From the NCBI GenBank assembly GCA_050700835.1, contig JBOHDX010000148.1, positions 1 to 64,000 on the forward strand: a stretch of DNA of 64,000 nucleotides. The letters are read 5' to 3'. The notes under the pieces are model-generated. The model did not search any database. It had not been told where the DNA came from and worked only from the letters and a program-made list of their open reading frames with translations. Below, piece by piece: positions 62,886-64,000 of the stretch. The position numbers and the translations under genes were made by a program. This stretch comes from JBOHDX01 sp050700835. Lineage in GTDB: Bacteria > Actinomycetota > Actinomycetes > Propionibacteriales > Nocardioidaceae. How positions within the stretch are numbered: the first letter of the stretch is position 1; the number at the start of each line of letters is the position of its first letter.

Positions 62886-63728
62886 ATGTACGAGTTCAAC
62901 ACCCCCGAACCGGTCAACATCCGGATCGAGTTCGGCGCCGGCGACATCACCATCGACGCCCGCGAGACCAGCACCACCCACGTCGAGCTCACCGCCGATC
63001 GCGAGGACGAGGCGTCCGCCCGGCTGGTGGCCGAGACCCGGATCGAGCAGCGTGGGGGCGACATCGTGGTCGAGGTGCCGCGCCATTCGTCCTCGTTCAT
63101 GCGGCGGTCACCGTCGTTAACACTTCGCATGGTCGTACCCGCCGCGTCCAGCCTGGAGGCCAAGACCGGCTCGGCAGACCTGCGTACTGCCGGAGAGCTG
63201 TCCGCGGCACGAGTCGGCAGCGGCTCCGGGGACATCGAGCTGGACGTCGTGACCGGCGACGCCGAGGTCAAGACGGGGTCGGGAGACGTCCGGGTCGAGC
63301 AGGTCGAAGGCGACGTCCGGATCAACACCGGATCCGGCGACGTGGACCTCCGGCAGGGCGGCGGGTCGGTCACCGTCTCCACCGCATCGGGCGATGCCCG
63401 CGTCGACTCCGCCAAGGGACGGGTGCAGGCCAACACGGCGTCCGGCGACGTACAGCTGGGCGACGTCGGTGGCGACGTGAACGTCAACACCGCGTCCGGC
63501 GACATGCAGATCGGCCGGGTCAGCCAAGGTCGCCTGAAGGCCAACTCCGCATCCGGCGACGTGCACGTCGGCGTCGCTCACGGCACCGCGGCATGGCTCG
63601 ACGTGCACACCGTCAGCGGCTCGGTGCGGTCCTCACTCGACGGCGGCGAGGCACCCGCTGAAGGCGAGCTGAGTGTCGAGCTCCGTGTCAACACCGTCAG
63701 CGGAGACATCTCCATCACCCATGCATGA
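62886..63728 (+). CDS. DUF4097 family beta-strand repeat protein
   Basis: A 280-aa all-beta protein with repeated ~18-20-residue strands of the form xASGDVxVxxVxGDVxVNT (for example GSGDVRVEQVEGDVRINTGS, NTASGDVQLGDVGGDVNVNT). It resembles right-handed beta-helix DUF4097/adhesin-like proteins. No signal peptide or membrane helix, so the protein is probably cytoplasmic. ATG 62886 is preceded by AGAAGGAG. It lies 86 nt downstream of the RHH gene on the same strand and upstream of a 51-aa gene; the three probably form one operon. Function is unknown. Confidence 0.85.
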   Translation: MYEFNTPEPVNIRIEFGAGDITIDARETSTTHVELTADREDEASARLVAETRIEQRGGDIVVEVPRHSSSFMRRSPSLTLRMVVPAASSLEAKTGSADLRTAGELSAARVGSGSGDIELDVVTGDAEVKTGSGDVRVEQVEGDVRINTGSGDVDLRQGGGSVTVSTASGDARVDSAKGRVQANTASGDVQLGDVGGDVNVNTASGDMQIGRVSQGRLKANSASGDVHVGVAHGTAAWLDVHTVSGSVRSSLDGGEAPAEGELSVELRVNTVSGDISITHA

Positions 63729-63792
63729 CCCGTCAGACCAGATGCACGACCGTCAGACCCCTTGCAGAAACCGTGAACTACAGGAGGAACAC

Positions 63793-63948
63793 ATGTACAC
63801 CGAGATCGAATCCGTCGCCCGCTACCGGATCGCCGAGCACCTGGCCGAGGCCGGCCGCCCATACGTGCCGCCACGGCACAAGGCCCGGCATGCGGCCGCA
63901 CGTACCCTGCACAAGGTGGCCACCGCACTGGACCACCACGACGCGTGA
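63793..63948 (+). CDS. Small basic hypothetical protein, 51 aa
   Basis: It starts at ATG 63793 with a strong AGGAGG site 7 nt upstream. The sequence MYTEIESVARYRIAEHLAEA continues with a Pro/His/Arg-rich segment (GRPYVPPRHKARHAAARTLH) and ends DHHDA. It is predicted helical and positively charged, without a membrane segment. It follows the DUF4097 gene by 64 nt in the same direction and may belong to that operon. I do not recognise a family. Confidence 0.6.
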   Translation: MYTEIESVARYRIAEHLAEAGRPYVPPRHKARHAAARTLHKVATALDHHDA

Positions 63949-64000
63949 CCCCAACCCACAGACCTGACCCAGACCCCTGAGCCTTACGTTTCGGTGAGAC

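Overview
This window is chromosomal DNA from a high-GC Gram-positive bacterium (Actinomycetota). The evidence is GC-rich codon use, frequent GTG starts, a decayed DUF222/HNH endonuclease gene, a dnaK-grpE-dnaJ-hspR operon with an HspR (HAIR-type) operator, DUF3151 and DUF4873 proteins, and several stop/start (ATGA or GTGA) overlaps. From memory, the purA, DUF3151, fbaA, SpoU methylase, DedA, pyrE, clpB and dnaK content resembles the conserved neighbourhood known from mycobacteria. The genus cannot be fixed from the sequence. No tRNA or rRNA gene and no CRISPR array was seen.

Layout. 1-4 kb: DUF222/HNH pseudogene, two small hypothetical genes, a phytoene-desaturase-like oxidoreductase. 4-10 kb: purB, purD, an AurF-like diiron oxygenase overlapping a DUF4873 gene, purA. 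10-14 kb: an HTH regulator, DUF3151, an AbiEi-type nuclease-like gene lying between two ~80-bp inverted repeats, fbaA. 14-20 kb: a five-gene, translationally coupled ECF transporter operon behind a cobalamin riboswitch. Its first two genes look like a secreted alpha-toroid protein and a membrane-anchored protein with an intrinsic-factor-like (DUF4430-like) domain. 20-29 kb: CoA-disulfide-reductase-like enzyme, SpoU methyltransferase, DedA, pyrE, DapC-like aminotransferase, a two-block membrane protein, clpB. 29-37 kb: lipoprotein, acyltransferase-3/SGNH protein, GDPD, hspR, dnaJ, grpE, dnaK. 37-41 kb: YkoE-type thiamine/HMP ECF transporter behind a TPP riboswitch, and a PEP-mutase-family gene. 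41-54 kb: histidine utilisation in two blocks (hutI, hutF, membrane protein, M20 amidohydrolase; then hutU, hutH and an IclR regulator), separated by a nitroreductase, gluconate kinase and permease, and a sulfite-oxidase-like protein. 54-64 kb: M36 metalloprotease, a heterodisulfide-reductase-like Fe-S membrane protein, a pseudouridine catabolic pair, and an RHH-regulator/DUF4097/small-protein cluster.

How the genes work together. Vitamin supply is prominent: two complete ECF systems, each with its own fused double ATPase, are controlled by two different riboswitches. Histidine is degraded through the HutF branch; no hutG is present, and an M20 amidohydrolase in the operon is a candidate for the final step. 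HspR, encoded in the dnaK operon, probably represses both dnaK and clpB through similar upstream operators.

The intergenic DNA is unusually rich in repeat families: four copies of a ~59-nt palindrome, two copies of a 63-nt inverted-repeat element, one pair of inverted repeats around an accessory nuclease-like gene, and two arrays of a 16-nt motif, one with an exact 42-nt period. The best candidates for something undescribed are the intrinsic-factor-like B12 uptake operon, the repeat-flanked nuclease-like gene, and the 16-nt motif arrays.
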